A stretch of DNA of 64,000 nucleotides from Clostridium pasteurianum BC1 (GTDB lineage: Bacteria; Bacillota; Clostridia; Clostridiales; Clostridiaceae), in assembly GCF_000389635.1 (NCBI RefSeq), contig NC_021182.1:3224001-3288000 (forward strand), written 5' to 3'. The position numbers were made by a program, and so were the translations under genes. Under the pieces are notes generated by a model that was given only the letters and a program-made list of their open reading frames with translations, was not told the origin of the DNA and made no database searches. How positions within the stretch are numbered: position 1 is the stretch's first letter; each line of letters starts with the position of its first letter. Positions 26,269 through 35,725 of this stretch are shown here, one piece after another.

Positions 26269-27871
26269 ATTATTTATTTTAACTAAGACTCTATTAAAAA
26301 ATAACGATAATCCTTTTGAGTCCGGCTTTAACAAGAAAAGAAAGTTTGGAATGATAATTCTTTTAATACTATGCTTTCTACCCTTAGCTTTTGGATTTGC
26401 AGCCTCAACAGTATCTTCTTATGATGCTCTGGCAAAGCTTAATCTTCAAGGTGCACTTTTAGGCTCTAACCTGGTAATTTCCTGTATTGTAATGATTGTA
26501 TTTGGTTTTTTCTACATCATGAGTGTATTTTATTTTAGCAAGGATATAGATACATTACTGCCACTTCCTTTAAAACCCTATGAAATACTTGGAGCAAAAC
26601 TAGCCATAATTATTTTATTTGAATATTTTGTAGAACTTGTAACCTTACTTCCAACCCTTATAGGTTTTTGCTATAAGGCTGGAGATGCAATTTTTATTAT
26701 TTATGGAATAATTATATTTTTAACTTTGCCTATAATTCCAATTATAATTTGCAGTCTAATTATTATGCTTATAATGTCCTTTACAGATTTTGCTAAGGAT
26801 AAGGATAGATTTAAATTCTTATCTGGTATGGTAGGTATAGTTCTTGCAATACTTATAAACGTGTTTATGAGAAAAGTCAGCGGTCCAAATGCCATCATTA
26901 CTTCACTTAAAGATAACAGTGATATTATCAATAGGGTTACCACTGCTTTTCCATCTACCAAATTAGCTGCTTTAAGCCTTTTAAATTCAAAAAATATTTC
27001 TGGCTTATTAAATTTACTTATATTTTTGATAATTTCAGCACTAGCTCTTATTATATTTGTTATAGCAGCACAGAGTCTATATTTTAAAGGTGCTATTGGA
27101 ATTTCAGAAAGCAATTCAAAAGGTAAAAAATTATCTGATAAGGAGTTCAGTAAATCTTCAACTCAAAGCTCTAAATTGAGATCCTATGTAATAAAGGAAT
27201 GGAAATTATTATTTAGAACCCCTGCTTATTTGCAGAATTGTGTACTTGGAGGTGTAGTTTTCCCACCAATAATGCTTTTAATAATATTATTCAGCAATGG
27301 CGGTATGTCTAAAGATTTAAACCTACCTATGAACCATATATTTTTATCTGCAGCCGCCAACGTACTACTGGTTGCCACAAGCTTTAATATGATATGCTCC
27401 ACAGCTATATCCAGAGAAGGTGAAGGTTTTTTCACAATTAAATATCTTCCTATCTCCTACAAAGAACAAATTCTAGCAAAGGTTCTTTTAGGAATAATAG
27501 TAAGCATTATATCTGATATACTAATGTTAATAGTTGCTACTATAGTATTTAAAATTAATTTTTTAATGATAATTATGTTGATTATTACATCTATAATAGG
27601 AATAATTTTCTATTCCTTCTTGGGAATATTTATTGACTTAAAATTCCCCAAACTGGACTGGGACAATGAAGCAAAAGCAGTAAAACAAAACTTCAATGGT
27701 CTTATTGTAGTACTTGCTTTGTTGGTAACTGCTGCACTTACAATAATAGTTCCAATTGTATTAAATCTGAATTTAATTATAACTTTTATAATACTTATTA
27801 TTTTCTATTCTATATTGGCCTTTTTAACATATAATTTAGCTCTAACCAAAGGTGTGGAGTTTTTAGACTAA
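26261..27871 (+). CDS. ABC exporter permease, large ABC-2-like type
   Basis: 536 residues with about twelve to fourteen membrane helices in two sets, separated by a hydrophilic stretch with KGKKLSDKEFSKSS. The segment DIDTLLPLPLKPYEILGAK is a hallmark of permeases of this class, in which the coupling region precedes a helix. It should form the membrane part of the exporter with the ATPase encoded just upstream. Nothing in the sequence identifies the cargo. Confidence 0.85.
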   Translation: MSKLFILTKTLLKNNDNPFESGFNKKRKFGMIILLILCFLPLAFGFAASTVSSYDALAKLNLQGALLGSNLVISCIVMIVFGFFYIMSVFYFSKDIDTLLPLPLKPYEILGAKLAIIILFEYFVELVTLLPTLIGFCYKAGDAIFIIYGIIIFLTLPIIPIIICSLIIMLIMSFTDFAKDKDRFKFLSGMVGIVLAILINVFMRKVSGPNAIITSLKDNSDIINRVTTAFPSTKLAALSLLNSKNISGLLNLLIFLIISALALIIFVIAAQSLYFKGAIGISESNSKGKKLSDKEFSKSSTQSSKLRSYVIKEWKLLFRTPAYLQNCVLGGVVFPPIMLLIILFSNGGMSKDLNLPMNHIFLSAAANVLLVATSFNMICSTAISREGEGFFTIKYLPISYKEQILAKVLLGIIVSIISDILMLIVATIVFKINFLMIIMLIITSIIGIIFYSFLGIFIDLKFPKLDWDNEAKAVKQNFNGLIVVLALLVTAALTIIVPIVLNLNLIITFIILIIFYSILAFLTYNLALTKGVEFLD

Positions 27872-27918
27872 AAATAGCTAAGGAAATAATACTTATATTC
27901 TATATAAAATATATTTTT

Positions 27919-27959
27919 AAAACTTAGTGGAAATAAATTAATATCTCCACTAAGTTTTT
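27919..27959. terminator. Bidirectional terminator
   Basis: AAAACTTAGTGGA pairs with TCCACTAAGTTTT over a 14-nt loop, between the plus-strand ABC operon and the convergent gene ending at 27961. T-runs occur on both strands. Confidence 0.8.
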
Positions 27960-27960
27960 A

Positions 27961-28374
27961 TTAATTTTTATTTAACATTTTATGCCTTTTTATATCTGCT
28001 TCATATATGTGTATGCTGCTTAAATTTTTCTTGGCCTCTTCTCTAAGATTACACCAAGACTTTGGTACATTATTTCCCGTAGAAAAATCTATCATATTTT
28101 TATCTTTCAATTCACTTTTTACATCATTTAATGAGGGACAATTTTCAAATAATTTTGGAGCAAAAGCTATACATGCATCTAAAGTTGAATTGGGATCATC
28201 TCTATCTCTTGGAATCACAGATCTTATATTTCCAAGTCGTTTTATTTTTTCTTCATCATATTTTGCCTCATACCACCTTTTCTCACCTTCACCTTGCAGA
28301 ATTTCTACATATATGTCTTCCAATCCATCTTTGCTTTCATGACCTATTAAAAGTATTTTAGAATATGCAGCCAT
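27961..28374 (-). CDS. Hypothetical soluble protein
   Basis: 137 residues from the ATG following AGGAGGAG. No membrane segment or signal peptide. It begins AAYSKILLIGHESKDG, contains RDRDDPNSTLDACIAF, and ends in a Lys-rich helix (YEADIKRHKMLNKN). It is highly charged with mixed alpha/beta character. I do not recognise the family. It is a single gene between a terminator and an AT-rich spacer. Confidence 0.6.
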   Translation of the reverse strand: MAAYSKILLIGHESKDGLEDIYVEILQGEGEKRWYEAKYDEEKIKRLGNIRSVIPRDRDDPNSTLDACIAFAPKLFENCPSLNDVKSELKDKNMIDFSTGNNVPKSWCNLREEAKKNLSSIHIYEADIKRHKMLNKN

Positions 28375-28639
28375 AATTATTCTCCTCCTAAGATATATCA
28401 CATTAATTATTATTTAATTAAAAAATACTAATAATAAATAATTGAAATTATATATTACAAAAATCATTAAAATAAACTTCTTTAATTTGATTATTATAAT
28501 TAGTTTGTACAACATTTATCTTTTTATTTTTATATATTTAATTAAAATTATGAAAATTTTTCCTGTACTATACAGCATTACATAACATAAGTTATTCATT
28601 ATATGAGCATATTATTAATGTGAAAGGAAGTGTTTTTAT

Positions 28640-29170
28640 ATGCCTACAGGTAAAACAAAGCAAAATATTGTTAATAAAAAAAATAATTTCTATCATATTC
28701 CTAATGTTTCTAATTTAAAGAAAAAAGAAAAAAATGTTAGTATAAAAGAACTAAATGCTGTATTGAAGGGTGAGTACATGGCTATTGATTCCTATGAAAA
28801 GTATATAAAAAATATAGATGATTCCAACACAAAAGCTGAATTTCAAAAAATACAAAAAGAACACAAAAGAAATTCCATTAAATTATCTGAAAGAATCCAA
28901 ACTTTAGGAGGAGTTCCTGTATCCAGTGTAGGTGTAACAGGTAGAGTTGTAGAAACTATATCCAATGTGAAAAATATAGGCACAAAAAAACCTTTAGATT
29001 ATCTAAAAAAGGCACAGCATGGAGAAGATATGGGTATAAAGATTGTTTCTAAAATTGTAAAAAGTGACTTGGACGAGGACAGTTCAAAATTAGTTGATTC
29101 CATGCTAACTGAAGATAAAAATCATATTAATACACTTGCTGGAATGATATCAACTTTTGAACAGCATTAA
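28640..29170 (+). CDS. Ferritin-like four-helix protein (DUF2383-type)
   Basis: 176 residues. After a 30-residue basic Asn/Lys tail, four helices follow. They carry KGEYMAIDSYEKYI (Glu, Tyr) and IQKEHKRNSIKLSERI (Glu-x-x-His) in the first half and HGEDMGIKIV and LTEDKNHINTLAGM in the second. The ExxH-like pattern is that of diiron four-helix bundles. Proteins of this type are tied to spores or stress in Firmicutes; metal binding is inferred. GGAAGTG precedes the ATG. Confidence 0.72.
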   Translation: MPTGKTKQNIVNKKNNFYHIPNVSNLKKKEKNVSIKELNAVLKGEYMAIDSYEKYIKNIDDSNTKAEFQKIQKEHKRNSIKLSERIQTLGGVPVSSVGVTGRVVETISNVKNIGTKKPLDYLKKAQHGEDMGIKIVSKIVKSDLDEDSSKLVDSMLTEDKNHINTLAGMISTFEQH

Positions 29171-29179
29171 TTTAATAAA

Positions 29180-29200
29180 CTGTCCAAATATTTTGGACAG
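29180..29200 (+). terminator. Short hairpin after the ferritin-like gene
   Basis: CTGTCCAAA pairs with TTTGGACAG around a 3-nt loop, 10 bp past the stop. The following CCTCTCTTCTT is only moderately T-rich. Confidence 0.5.
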
Positions 29201-29223
29201 CCTCTCTTCTTATGATTTTTCTT

Positions 29224-29703
29224 TTAATGTTTTATGAAATCTTTAAATTCACAATTTGTAACTTCAGCAAGATCCTCAGTAGAAATTTCAATTTGTGTAC
29301 CTATCTTTCCACCACTTACAATTATTTTATTAATATCTAAAGCACTAATATTAACAAAAGTTTTATAATCCTTTTTCATTCCTATAGGTGAACAGCCACC
29401 TCGTATGTATCCCGTTAATTTCATTATATCTTTAACTGCTATCATTTTAATACTTTTTTCTCCTGCACATACTGCCGCTTTCTTTAAGTCTATTTCCTCT
29501 TCAACAGGAGTAACGAATACATATATATTATTACTGCTTCCCTGAAGTACTAAAGTTTTATAAACAACTTTAGGATCTTCCCCAAGTTTATTGGTTACTG
29601 AAATTCCATCTATTTTACCATCTGAGCTATCATAAGTGATAATATTATATTCAATTTTTTTTCTATCTAAAATGCGCATGGCATTAGTTTTAATATGTGA
29701 CAT
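29224..29703 (-). CDS. ybaK: YbaK/EbsC family Cys-tRNA(Pro) deacylase
   Basis: 159 residues from the ATG that follows GGAGG at 5 nt. Landmarks are TNAMRILDRKKIEY at the start, DPKVVYKTLVLQG, the catalytic-pocket region GYIRGGCSPIGMKKD, and SGGKIGTQIEIS. YbaK hydrolyses Cys-tRNA-Pro formed by ProRS errors. It is divergent from the DUF3298 gene at 29979. Confidence 0.92.
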   Translation of the reverse strand: MSHIKTNAMRILDRKKIEYNIITYDSSDGKIDGISVTNKLGEDPKVVYKTLVLQGSSNNIYVFVTPVEEEIDLKKAAVCAGEKSIKMIAVKDIMKLTGYIRGGCSPIGMKKDYKTFVNISALDINKIIVSGGKIGTQIEISTEDLAEVTNCEFKDFIKH

Positions 29704-29978
29704 AAATTCCTCCATTATATCAATTTGACACTTTTAAATCTGCAAAACTAACACATATTCAGATAGCATTTACTACCATCAAAATATGCGTCACAGCTTT
29801 GACTTACTATACATTCTCAGATATCTAATTACCGGATATCTAAGAAACTTATTAATAAAAGCAACTTTTTTATACTTGTAACATATTCTAGTTAGTGGCT
29901 TAGATACGTAAAAAATAATTAAAAAATATTGACACATATACGTTAATCTTCTTTACAATATCTTAGGGGGTGTACATT

Positions 29979-30725
29979 ATGAATCATAAACATAAAGAAC
30001 ATAATAATCCTACTCGTTCTCAACTTCCACCGGATTATTATCCAAAATATTACATGTATAGAAACGATACTGCAAACGTGAAAACCCTAACTGCCACTTC
30101 ACAGCCACTTAATTCAGAAAATTATAAAATACACGAATATCTAAATATTCCAGTACTAAGCGGAGATTTTAATCCTAATGTTATAAATTACATTAATAAT
30201 AATGTAAAAAATGACATTTTAGAATTCAAAAGTCAGATGGAAGCAGCTGCAGATGAAAATGCAAAAGCTATGCAGCAGGCAGGTAAACCAGTAATTCCAT
30301 TCCAAATTTCAAACAACTATGTAGTAACTTATAACAAAAATAACCTTTTGAGTATTTCTTTAATCTACCAGCAATATATAAATGGAAGAAATAGTTATAT
30401 AAGAACATCCTATAATTATAATCTTCAAAATGCCAGATCTATGCCTTTAGGAGATCTATTTAAACCTGGTTCAAATTATATATCTGTATTAAACAGTAAA
30501 ATAAGGTCAATTTTACAGAGAAATCCTCAAGACTACTATCCTAGTACCGCCAGCAATTTTAAAGGCATAACCGAAGATCAACCTTACTATTTGGATAATA
30601 ATAACCTTGTATTGTTTTTTGGCTTCAATGAAATTGCTCCAGTTGCTTCCGGAATACCTTTGATAAAAATTCCTTTCTCAGAATTAAGTGATATATTGAA
30701 CCCCCAGCTTTTAAGAAGTATATAA
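29979..30725 (+). CDS. DUF4163/DUF3298 (RsiV-like) protein without signal peptide
   Basis: 248 residues from ATG with TTAGGGGGTG upstream. The N-terminal 35 residues are His/Pro/Tyr-rich (PPDYYPKYYMYRND). A DUF4163-like region (about 40-145) precedes a DUF3298 domain with LGDLFKPGSNY, and PVASGIPLIKIPFSEL near the end. In RsiV these domains sense lysozyme outside the cell. Here no membrane segment or signal peptide is seen, so it may be a spore-surface protein. That location is inference. Confidence 0.75.
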   Translation: MNHKHKEHNNPTRSQLPPDYYPKYYMYRNDTANVKTLTATSQPLNSENYKIHEYLNIPVLSGDFNPNVINYINNNVKNDILEFKSQMEAAADENAKAMQQAGKPVIPFQISNNYVVTYNKNNLLSISLIYQQYINGRNSYIRTSYNYNLQNARSMPLGDLFKPGSNYISVLNSKIRSILQRNPQDYYPSTASNFKGITEDQPYYLDNNNLVLFFGFNEIAPVASGIPLIKIPFSELSDILNPQLLRSI

Positions 30726-30780
30726 GGCATATTCAAATAAATAACTCTGCTTTTTCTCTATATGATATAAATCACTACAT

Positions 30781-30906
30781 TATCAATGAATCTTACTCAG
30801 TGGGAGTTTGTACCCACACTGAGTTTAGATGAATTATCCAGGAACGTGTCGCTGTTATCCACACCTTGTAGAAGGTAGAGTGTTACAGCGACTAGTTATC
30901 GGATAA
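30781..30906 (+). repeat. Structured dispersed repeat, type 2 (copy D)
   Basis: It begins TATCAATGAATCTTACTCAG. The 5' hairpin pairs ACTCAGTGGG with CCCACACTGAGT. The long hairpin uses TTATCC/GGATAA and TCGCTGT/ACAGCGA. Its end is 9 bp from the stop codon of the convergent gene at 30915. Confidence 0.85.
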
Positions 30907-30914
30907 GCCTATAT

Positions 30915-31460
30915 TTACCATTCTGCCGGTTTGCAAATAATTTCTTTTACTTTAGTCCTCAATATATCTGCTCCATGAGACGGCCTTATTATTATTGCTG
31001 TATCAGCTCCACGTCCAGTACCTGATATAGCAATAATATCTTCACCATAGGGTATAACTCCGCCATCCAAAGCCATAGTACTTATTTCAACACCCACTTT
31101 GACACCCTGACCAAGCATCCTTAATGAATTTGCAATTATCTCCACTGGTAATATACCACCAAATTTACTTGAAAGGCTGCGTTCAGCCCCTGAAAGTATA
31201 TGGCTGGATGTATATATTACAAAACCATATTCCTCTAACTCTTTTCTTTTTTCCTCTGAAAGTTCCTGAACACCATTTTCTGCAAAACCATTTGCATGAG
31301 TAACTACTATAACTTTAATACCACAATTTTTAAGATAAGTAGGCACTTCTCCCTTACTTGTAGCAACCACTATATATTTAATTTTTCTTTCTACAGCAGT
31401 CTTTATAGCAAGCTTTACAGTCTCCTCTGTGTTCAATCTGCCTGGATTTTCAAAATACAT
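30915..31460 (-). CDS. Stand-alone pyruvate kinase C-terminal-like domain protein
   Basis: 181 residues resembling only the C-terminal (allosteric) domain of pyruvate kinase. It contains NTEETVKLAIKTAVERKIKYIVVATSKGEVPTYL early and GEDIIAISGTGRGADTAII late. No catalytic barrel is present, so it cannot be a kinase. Such proteins are widespread in clostridia and archaea with unknown role, perhaps nucleotide or sugar-phosphate sensing. CAGGAGGG precedes the ATG. Confidence 0.82.
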   Translation of the reverse strand: MYFENPGRLNTEETVKLAIKTAVERKIKYIVVATSKGEVPTYLKNCGIKVIVVTHANGFAENGVQELSEEKRKELEEYGFVIYTSSHILSGAERSLSSKFGGILPVEIIANSLRMLGQGVKVGVEISTMALDGGVIPYGEDIIAISGTGRGADTAIIIRPSHGADILRTKVKEIICKPAEW

Positions 31461-31574
31461 ACTAAATCCCTCCTGTTTATACTATTTCTTACATTATACA
31501 TCTATATTGGGAACCGTAAAGAAATAACCAATCATTTCATATACTTTAAATATGTTAAAGCGCAAAGCAATTAG

Positions 31575-31597
31575 AAAAAAGCAGGCCTTAAACCTGC
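31575..31597 (-). terminator. Terminator after the TipAS gene
   Basis: On the minus strand GCAGG pairs with CCTGC in a small hairpin and is followed by six T. It starts 10 bp past the stop at 31607. Confidence 0.65.
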
Positions 31598-31606
31598 TAT
31601 ACAAAT

Positions 31607-32038
31607 CTACTCATTATTTTCTGATCTATAACAATATATTTCTATGGCCTCACTTAAAAATTCAGCTAAGCCTTCCTTTCGTTGGTTAATTTTTTCTCTG
31701 AAATTTTCGTCTTCTATATATAATTTTCCAAGAGCTCTAAACATATTTAAATTACAATTGTAGAAGCTGTCACTATAGTACTTTCTTAATTCCTCAATAG
31801 CTTGTTGAACTTTTTCATGTGCAGGTGATTTATCCATTAAAATAATTATATCTTCATATATATAATTTAATCTTTCTCTAAGGCCTTTCCAATCTTCTTT
31901 AGTATATTTAGATACTTTTTTATAGATCTCCTTATAAACACTATTCATGTATTTTTTCTTTTCAGCTTTACTCTGTTCTTTATTATAGATCTCCATATAT
32001 GCCTTATCAAACAATACGAATATATCATCTTTTTTCAT
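31607..32038 (-). CDS. Stand-alone TipAS antibiotic-recognition domain protein
   Basis: 143 residues, all helical. DWKGLRERLNYIYEDIIILMDKSPAHEKVQQAIEEL, a YNCNLNMFRALGKLYIEDENF stretch and FLSEAIEIYC fit the TipAS domain, which binds thiopeptide antibiotics in TipA and relatives. The MerR-type DNA-binding domain and coiled coil that normally precede it are absent, so this is the binding domain only, like the short TipAS form. It may act by sequestration. Regulation is not evident. Confidence 0.75.
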   Translation of the reverse strand: MKKDDIFVLFDKAYMEIYNKEQSKAEKKKYMNSVYKEIYKKVSKYTKEDWKGLRERLNYIYEDIIILMDKSPAHEKVQQAIEELRKYYSDSFYNCNLNMFRALGKLYIEDENFREKINQRKEGLAEFLSEAIEIYCYRSENNE

Positions 32039-32182
32039 ACCATACCACCAACCACCACTTATTTAAAAAATAATACATATGTTGCAATAAATTATATTCA
32101 TAATATAATATTCTATTTTGGTAAGGCATCTAAATACCATTTATTAAATGACCAATTTTAATGGCAACTTATATATCACATT

Positions 32183-32860
32183 TTATAATATTTCTAACAA
32201 CTCATCTAATGAATCTATATTATAATCACTGGAAACATTAATTTTTTTATTCCATCGTTTTATTAAAACAGAAGTAATACCCATTTTTTTAGCACTTATA
32301 ACATCTTCATCAGAATTTCCCACTAATATTATATCCTTATTTGGAATATTACAATAGGACAATGCCTTATTTATTATAATGTCACATGGTTTATAGGATC
32401 TAACATCACTGGATATTATAAATTCATGAAAATAATGATGTATATTCAAAGCCTGTAATTCTTTAATTAATATATCTGAATCAGAATTACTAAATACAAT
32501 TAATTTTATTTTTCTTTTTCTCAGTATATTTAAAACTCTAATAACATCTTCATAAAGATATGATTGATTAATATAAAGTTCTTCATAATAGTGATGTGCT
32601 AAATTACTTAAATCTTCTATATTTAATTTCAAAGCCGCTTTTTTAAGTGATATTTCCAACATATCCTTCACACTCAAAAATTCATCTTCCTGTACATTGT
32701 AATATAGTTCATCATAATTTTCACTTATTACTTTAGCAATTTTATCACCTTGAGAATTTTTATATTTACTGGCTATATATGAAAACAAATTTGGAGCGCC
32801 TACTAAAGTTCCACCTATATCAAAAAATACTATTTTATCTAGATTTTCCATACCTTCCAC
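32183..32860 (-). CDS. HAD superfamily hydrolase
   Basis: 225 residues. Motif I is VFFDIGGTL, with the nucleophile Asp kept but the usual second Asp replaced by Gly. This occurs in some HAD groups. Motif II is VFSNSD, motif III Lys is in RSYKPCD, and motif IV is VGNSDEDVISAKK. A helical cap (25-105) makes it subfamily I. The substrate is unknown. The first codon is GTG with GGAG 10 nt upstream; an ATG three codons later is also possible. Confidence 0.8.
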   Translation of the reverse strand: MEGMENLDKIVFFDIGGTLVGAPNLFSYIASKYKNSQGDKIAKVISENYDELYYNVQEDEFLSVKDMLEISLKKAALKLNIEDLSNLAHHYYEELYINQSYLYEDVIRVLNILRKRKIKLIVFSNSDSDILIKELQALNIHHYFHEFIISSDVRSYKPCDIIINKALSYCNIPNKDIILVGNSDEDVISAKKMGITSVLIKRWNKKINVSSDYNIDSLDELLEIL

Positions 32861-32977
32861 ATTTCATCATCTCCATTATTGAAGTCTGTTCAGTATTATT
32901 ACTATGTGTAATTTCAAATCTTATTATATATATTTAACCATACATGAGATATTATTATCAATACATAAAATATTTCA

Positions 32978-33502
32978 TTATTTTTTGCTAAAGGCAGACA
33001 TAATTATTTCATCATAATATTTACCTTCTTTAAATATTTCATTTTTTAAAATACCCTCTACTTCAAAGCCGCATTTTTCATAACATTTCTTAGCTCTTTC
33101 GTTAAATGAAAAAGTATTTAATCTTATTTTATTGATATTCATATCTTCAAAAATAAATTTCATAAGCACTTTCATAGCATCTGTGCCATAACCTTTACTC
33201 CAATAATCCTTATCTCCTATCATTATTCCCACAACGGCCACACGAGTTAGCCAATTCACTTTTTGAATGCCGCAGCCACCTATATATTTATTTGTCTTTA
33301 TATCCTCTATAGCAAAATTATATTCACCACTTTCACTGCCCTTTTGAGCTTTAACCCAAGTTTCTTCTTCCCATAAACTCATTGGAAAAGGAATATTAGT
33401 AACTAAAAACTTTTTAAGTTCCCTATCATTGACAAACTTCATTGCCAGCTTAATATCTTCTTCTTTGTAAGCCCTCAAACAAACTTTTTCTCCACAGTAC
33501 AT
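32978..33502 (-). CDS. GNAT acetyltransferase, RimJ/RimL type
   Basis: 174 residues. The CoA site reads DKDYWSKGYGTDAMKVL (R/Q-x-x-G-x-G/A variant), preceded by VGIMIG and followed by NERAKKCYEKCGFEVEGILKNE, which is typical of the RimJ/RimL group that acetylates ribosomal or other N-termini and small amines. I used the ATG that follows GAGGAAT; a frame starting seven codons upstream is less likely. Target unknown. Confidence 0.85.
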   Translation of the reverse strand: MYCGEKVCLRAYKEEDIKLAMKFVNDRELKKFLVTNIPFPMSLWEEETWVKAQKGSESGEYNFAIEDIKTNKYIGGCGIQKVNWLTRVAVVGIMIGDKDYWSKGYGTDAMKVLMKFIFEDMNINKIRLNTFSFNERAKKCYEKCGFEVEGILKNEIFKEGKYYDEIIMSAFSKK

Positions 33503-33621
33503 ATATATTATTCCTCTTTTCATTTTAAACTTTTCTGTTATTATTAATAGTATAAAAATAGCCTATCATATAATAGGGCTAATAAAAAGTATTTTAAAGA
33601 TTTTCAGGAAGGTGCACCATT

Positions 33622-33933
33622 GTGGAAAAATATTTTGATACAGTATATAAAATTGTAGCTAAAATACCAAGAGGGAAAATTGCTACTTATGGATTAATAG
33701 CGGCATTACTTGGAAATCCAAGAAGTGCCCGTATAGTTGGATATGCTATGAGATCTGCTCCAAGAGATCTTAACCTTCCCTGCCACAGGGTTGTAAATAA
33801 AACTGGGGAATTAGCAGCTGATTATATCTTTGGTGATAAAAAAATACAAAGAGCTATGTTGGAAAATGAAGGCATAACCTTTAACAATAATGGACATATT
33901 ATTGTAGAAAAGCATTTATGGGATGGTAAATAA
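33622..33933 (+). CDS. MGMT-type DNA-binding domain protein with PCHR
   Basis: 103 residues from a GTG start behind AGGAAGGTG. It contains only the C-terminal, DNA-binding half of an O6-alkylguanine-DNA alkyltransferase: PRGKIATYGLIAALLGNPRSARIVGYAM and NLPCHRVVNKTGEL. Short alkyltransferase-like proteins usually have Trp in place of the acceptor Cys (PWHR). Here the Cys in PCHR is kept, so alkyl transfer is possible. The usual N-terminal domain is missing. Confidence 0.85.
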   Translation: MEKYFDTVYKIVAKIPRGKIATYGLIAALLGNPRSARIVGYAMRSAPRDLNLPCHRVVNKTGELAADYIFGDKKIQRAMLENEGITFNNNGHIIVEKHLWDGK

Positions 33934-33952
33934 AAATTTTTATGTTTAAATG

Positions 33953-33992
33953 CCAAAAAATTAGAGTCACATATTCATGACTCTAATTTTTA
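33953..33992. terminator. Bidirectional terminator
   Basis: TTAGAGTCA pairs with TGACTCTAA around CATATTCA; A-runs precede and T-runs follow. It separates the MGMT-like gene and the convergent thiolase gene. Confidence 0.8.
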
Positions 33993-34006
33993 AGTTATAA
34001 ATTAAT

Positions 34007-35185
34007 TTATTCCCTTTCAACTATTAACGCAGTTCCCTGGCCTCCACCTATACATAGTGTAGCTAGTCCTCTCTTCGCATCTCTTTTTTCCATAGCATGC
34101 AATAATGTAACCAAAATCCTTGCTCCTGAAGCTCCTATAGGATGTCCCAGTGCTGTTGCTCCTCCATTTACATTTACTTTCTTCATGTCAACTTTTAAGT
34201 CTCTTGTTACTGCTATACTTTGAGCTGCAAAAGCTTCATTGGCTTCTATTAAATCCAAATCCTCTGCATTTAAATTTATTTTTTCTAAAGCAGCCTTTGT
34301 TGCATAAAAAGCCCCATAACCCATTATCTTTGGATCTACTCCAGCTGATGCATAAGAAGAAATTTTAGCTAATGGTTTTATCCCTAGTTCCTTTGCTTTA
34401 TCAGCGCTCATTATAACTAAAGCTGCTGCTCCATCATTTAATCCAGATGCATTACCAGCAGTAACTGTTCCATCCTTTTTAAAACATGGTTTTAACTTTG
34501 ATAATGCTTCTATATTGCTGCCAAATCTTGGCTGTTCATCTGTATCAAATACAAATTCACCTTTTCTTGTTTTTACTACTATAGGTACTATTTCCTCTTT
34601 GAACTCTCCATTTTTTATAGCCTTTTCAGCTTTATTCTGTGATTCAACTGAAAATTCATCCTGCTCTTCTCTTGTTATTGACCACTTTTCGGATATGTTT
34701 TCAGCAGTTATTCCCATGTGATAATCATTAAATGCATCCCATACTCCATCCTTAATCATTTCATCGACAAACTGCCCATTACCCATTTTATATCCAAATC
34801 TAGCATTATCAACTAAATAAGGTGCTCTTGACATATTCTCCATACCACCTGCTACAATTATATCAGCATCTCCAGCTTTGATTATTTGAGCTGCTAAACT
34901 AACAGTTCTTAGGCCTGATCCACATACTTTATTAAGAGTAAAAGCTGGAACTTCTATAGGTAATCCTGCCTTTATCACTGCCTGTCTTGCTGGATTCTGT
35001 CCTAAACCTGCCTGAAGAACATTTCCTAAAATAACTTCATCTATCTCCTCTGGCTTTATTCCTGATCTTTTCACTGCTTCTTTTACCACTGCTGCTCCCA
35101 AATCCACTGCTGGCACATCTTTAAGGCTTTTGCCAAAGGCTCCTATAGCTGTCCTAACTGCACTAACTATTACAACTTCTTTCAT
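34007..35185 (-). CDS. thlA: Acetyl-CoA C-acetyltransferase (thiolase)
   Basis: 392 residues, full length. The acyl-accepting Cys88 lies in NKVCGSGL, His348 in [10 protein letters not shown], and the second active-site Cys378 in LCIGGGQG. It condenses two acetyl-CoA to acetoacetyl-CoA, the entry step to butyrate, butanol or acetone formation in clostridia. AGGAGGAG precedes the ATG. It is a single gene with its own terminator. The crotonase/hbd genes are not adjacent, so its pathway partner is elsewhere. Confidence 0.95.
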   Translation of the reverse strand: MKEVVIVSAVRTAIGAFGKSLKDVPAVDLGAAVVKEAVKRSGIKPEEIDEVILGNVLQAGLGQNPARQAVIKAGLPIEVPAFTLNKVCGSGLRTVSLAAQIIKAGDADIIVAGGMENMSRAPYLVDNARFGYKMGNGQFVDEMIKDGVWDAFNDYHMGITAENISEKWSITREEQDEFSVESQNKAEKAIKNGEFKEEIVPIVVKTRKGEFVFDTDEQPRFGSNIEALSKLKPCFKKDGTVTAGNASGLNDGAAALVIMSADKAKELGIKPLAKISSYASAGVDPKIMGYGAFYATKAALEKINLNAEDLDLIEANEAFAAQSIAVTRDLKVDMKKVNVNGGATALGHPIGASGARILVTLLHAMEKRDAKRGLATLCIGGGQGTALIVERE

Positions 35186-35600
35186 TTAAATCTCCTCCTA
35201 ATTTTTGATGTTAGATATCTGAAAATAGATAATAAGATGTACTATATATTTAATAAATGTTAATAAACATTTTTAAATATTTCATCTTTCATATTTTTCA
35301 ACCCTTTCATAGTTTTATTTTGTAGGATTATATTGCTACAAATCTAATTAAATTTAAATATACAGCTTAAAATAATTTATTCTATGACTATTTGCTTTAA
35401 TACTTAATCTTCTAAAATCACAGATAAATCATCAAGCCTCTTGAACGAAATTCTTATGATTTACTAAGGCTAGAATTTAATTAAATCAACTTCAGTTATA
35501 TGTTTTATATTTATAATAGACTGGTTGGTTTACAATTTATAAAAAATATATTATGAATTAACTAGTTAAAAATTTAACACAAAATTGCATAAAAAATATA
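35186..35600. other. Upstream region of thlA, 415 bp
   Basis: AT-rich with no coding frame. It must contain the thlA promoter. I see no perfect consensus pair and no riboswitch. Beyond it starts structured repeat E. Confidence 0.4.
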
Positions 35601-35725
35601 TTTATCCCATAACTAGCCATTGTAATACTTTCTTTTCCAGAGATACAATAACAGCGGCACGTTCCTGGATAATTCATCAAAACTTAGTTTAGGTACAAAG
35701 ACACACTAAGTAAGATTCATTGATA
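35601..35725 (-). repeat. Structured dispersed repeat, type 2 (copy E), minus strand
   Basis: Read on the minus strand: TATCAATGAATCTTACTTAG, a 5' hairpin pairing ACTTAGT with ACTAAGT (other copies ACTCAGT/ACTGAGT, a compensatory pair), then TTATCC, AGGAACGTG, an inner stem beginning CCGCTGT, CTAGTTATG and GGATAA. Its 5' end supplies the last six codons and the TAG stop of the tetR gene. Confidence 0.85.

Noticed and set aside
34150-34368. Leu-rich plus-strand frame opposite thlA
   Set aside because: It is the complement of Lys/Glu-rich thiolase codons; no start signal and low-complexity sequence.
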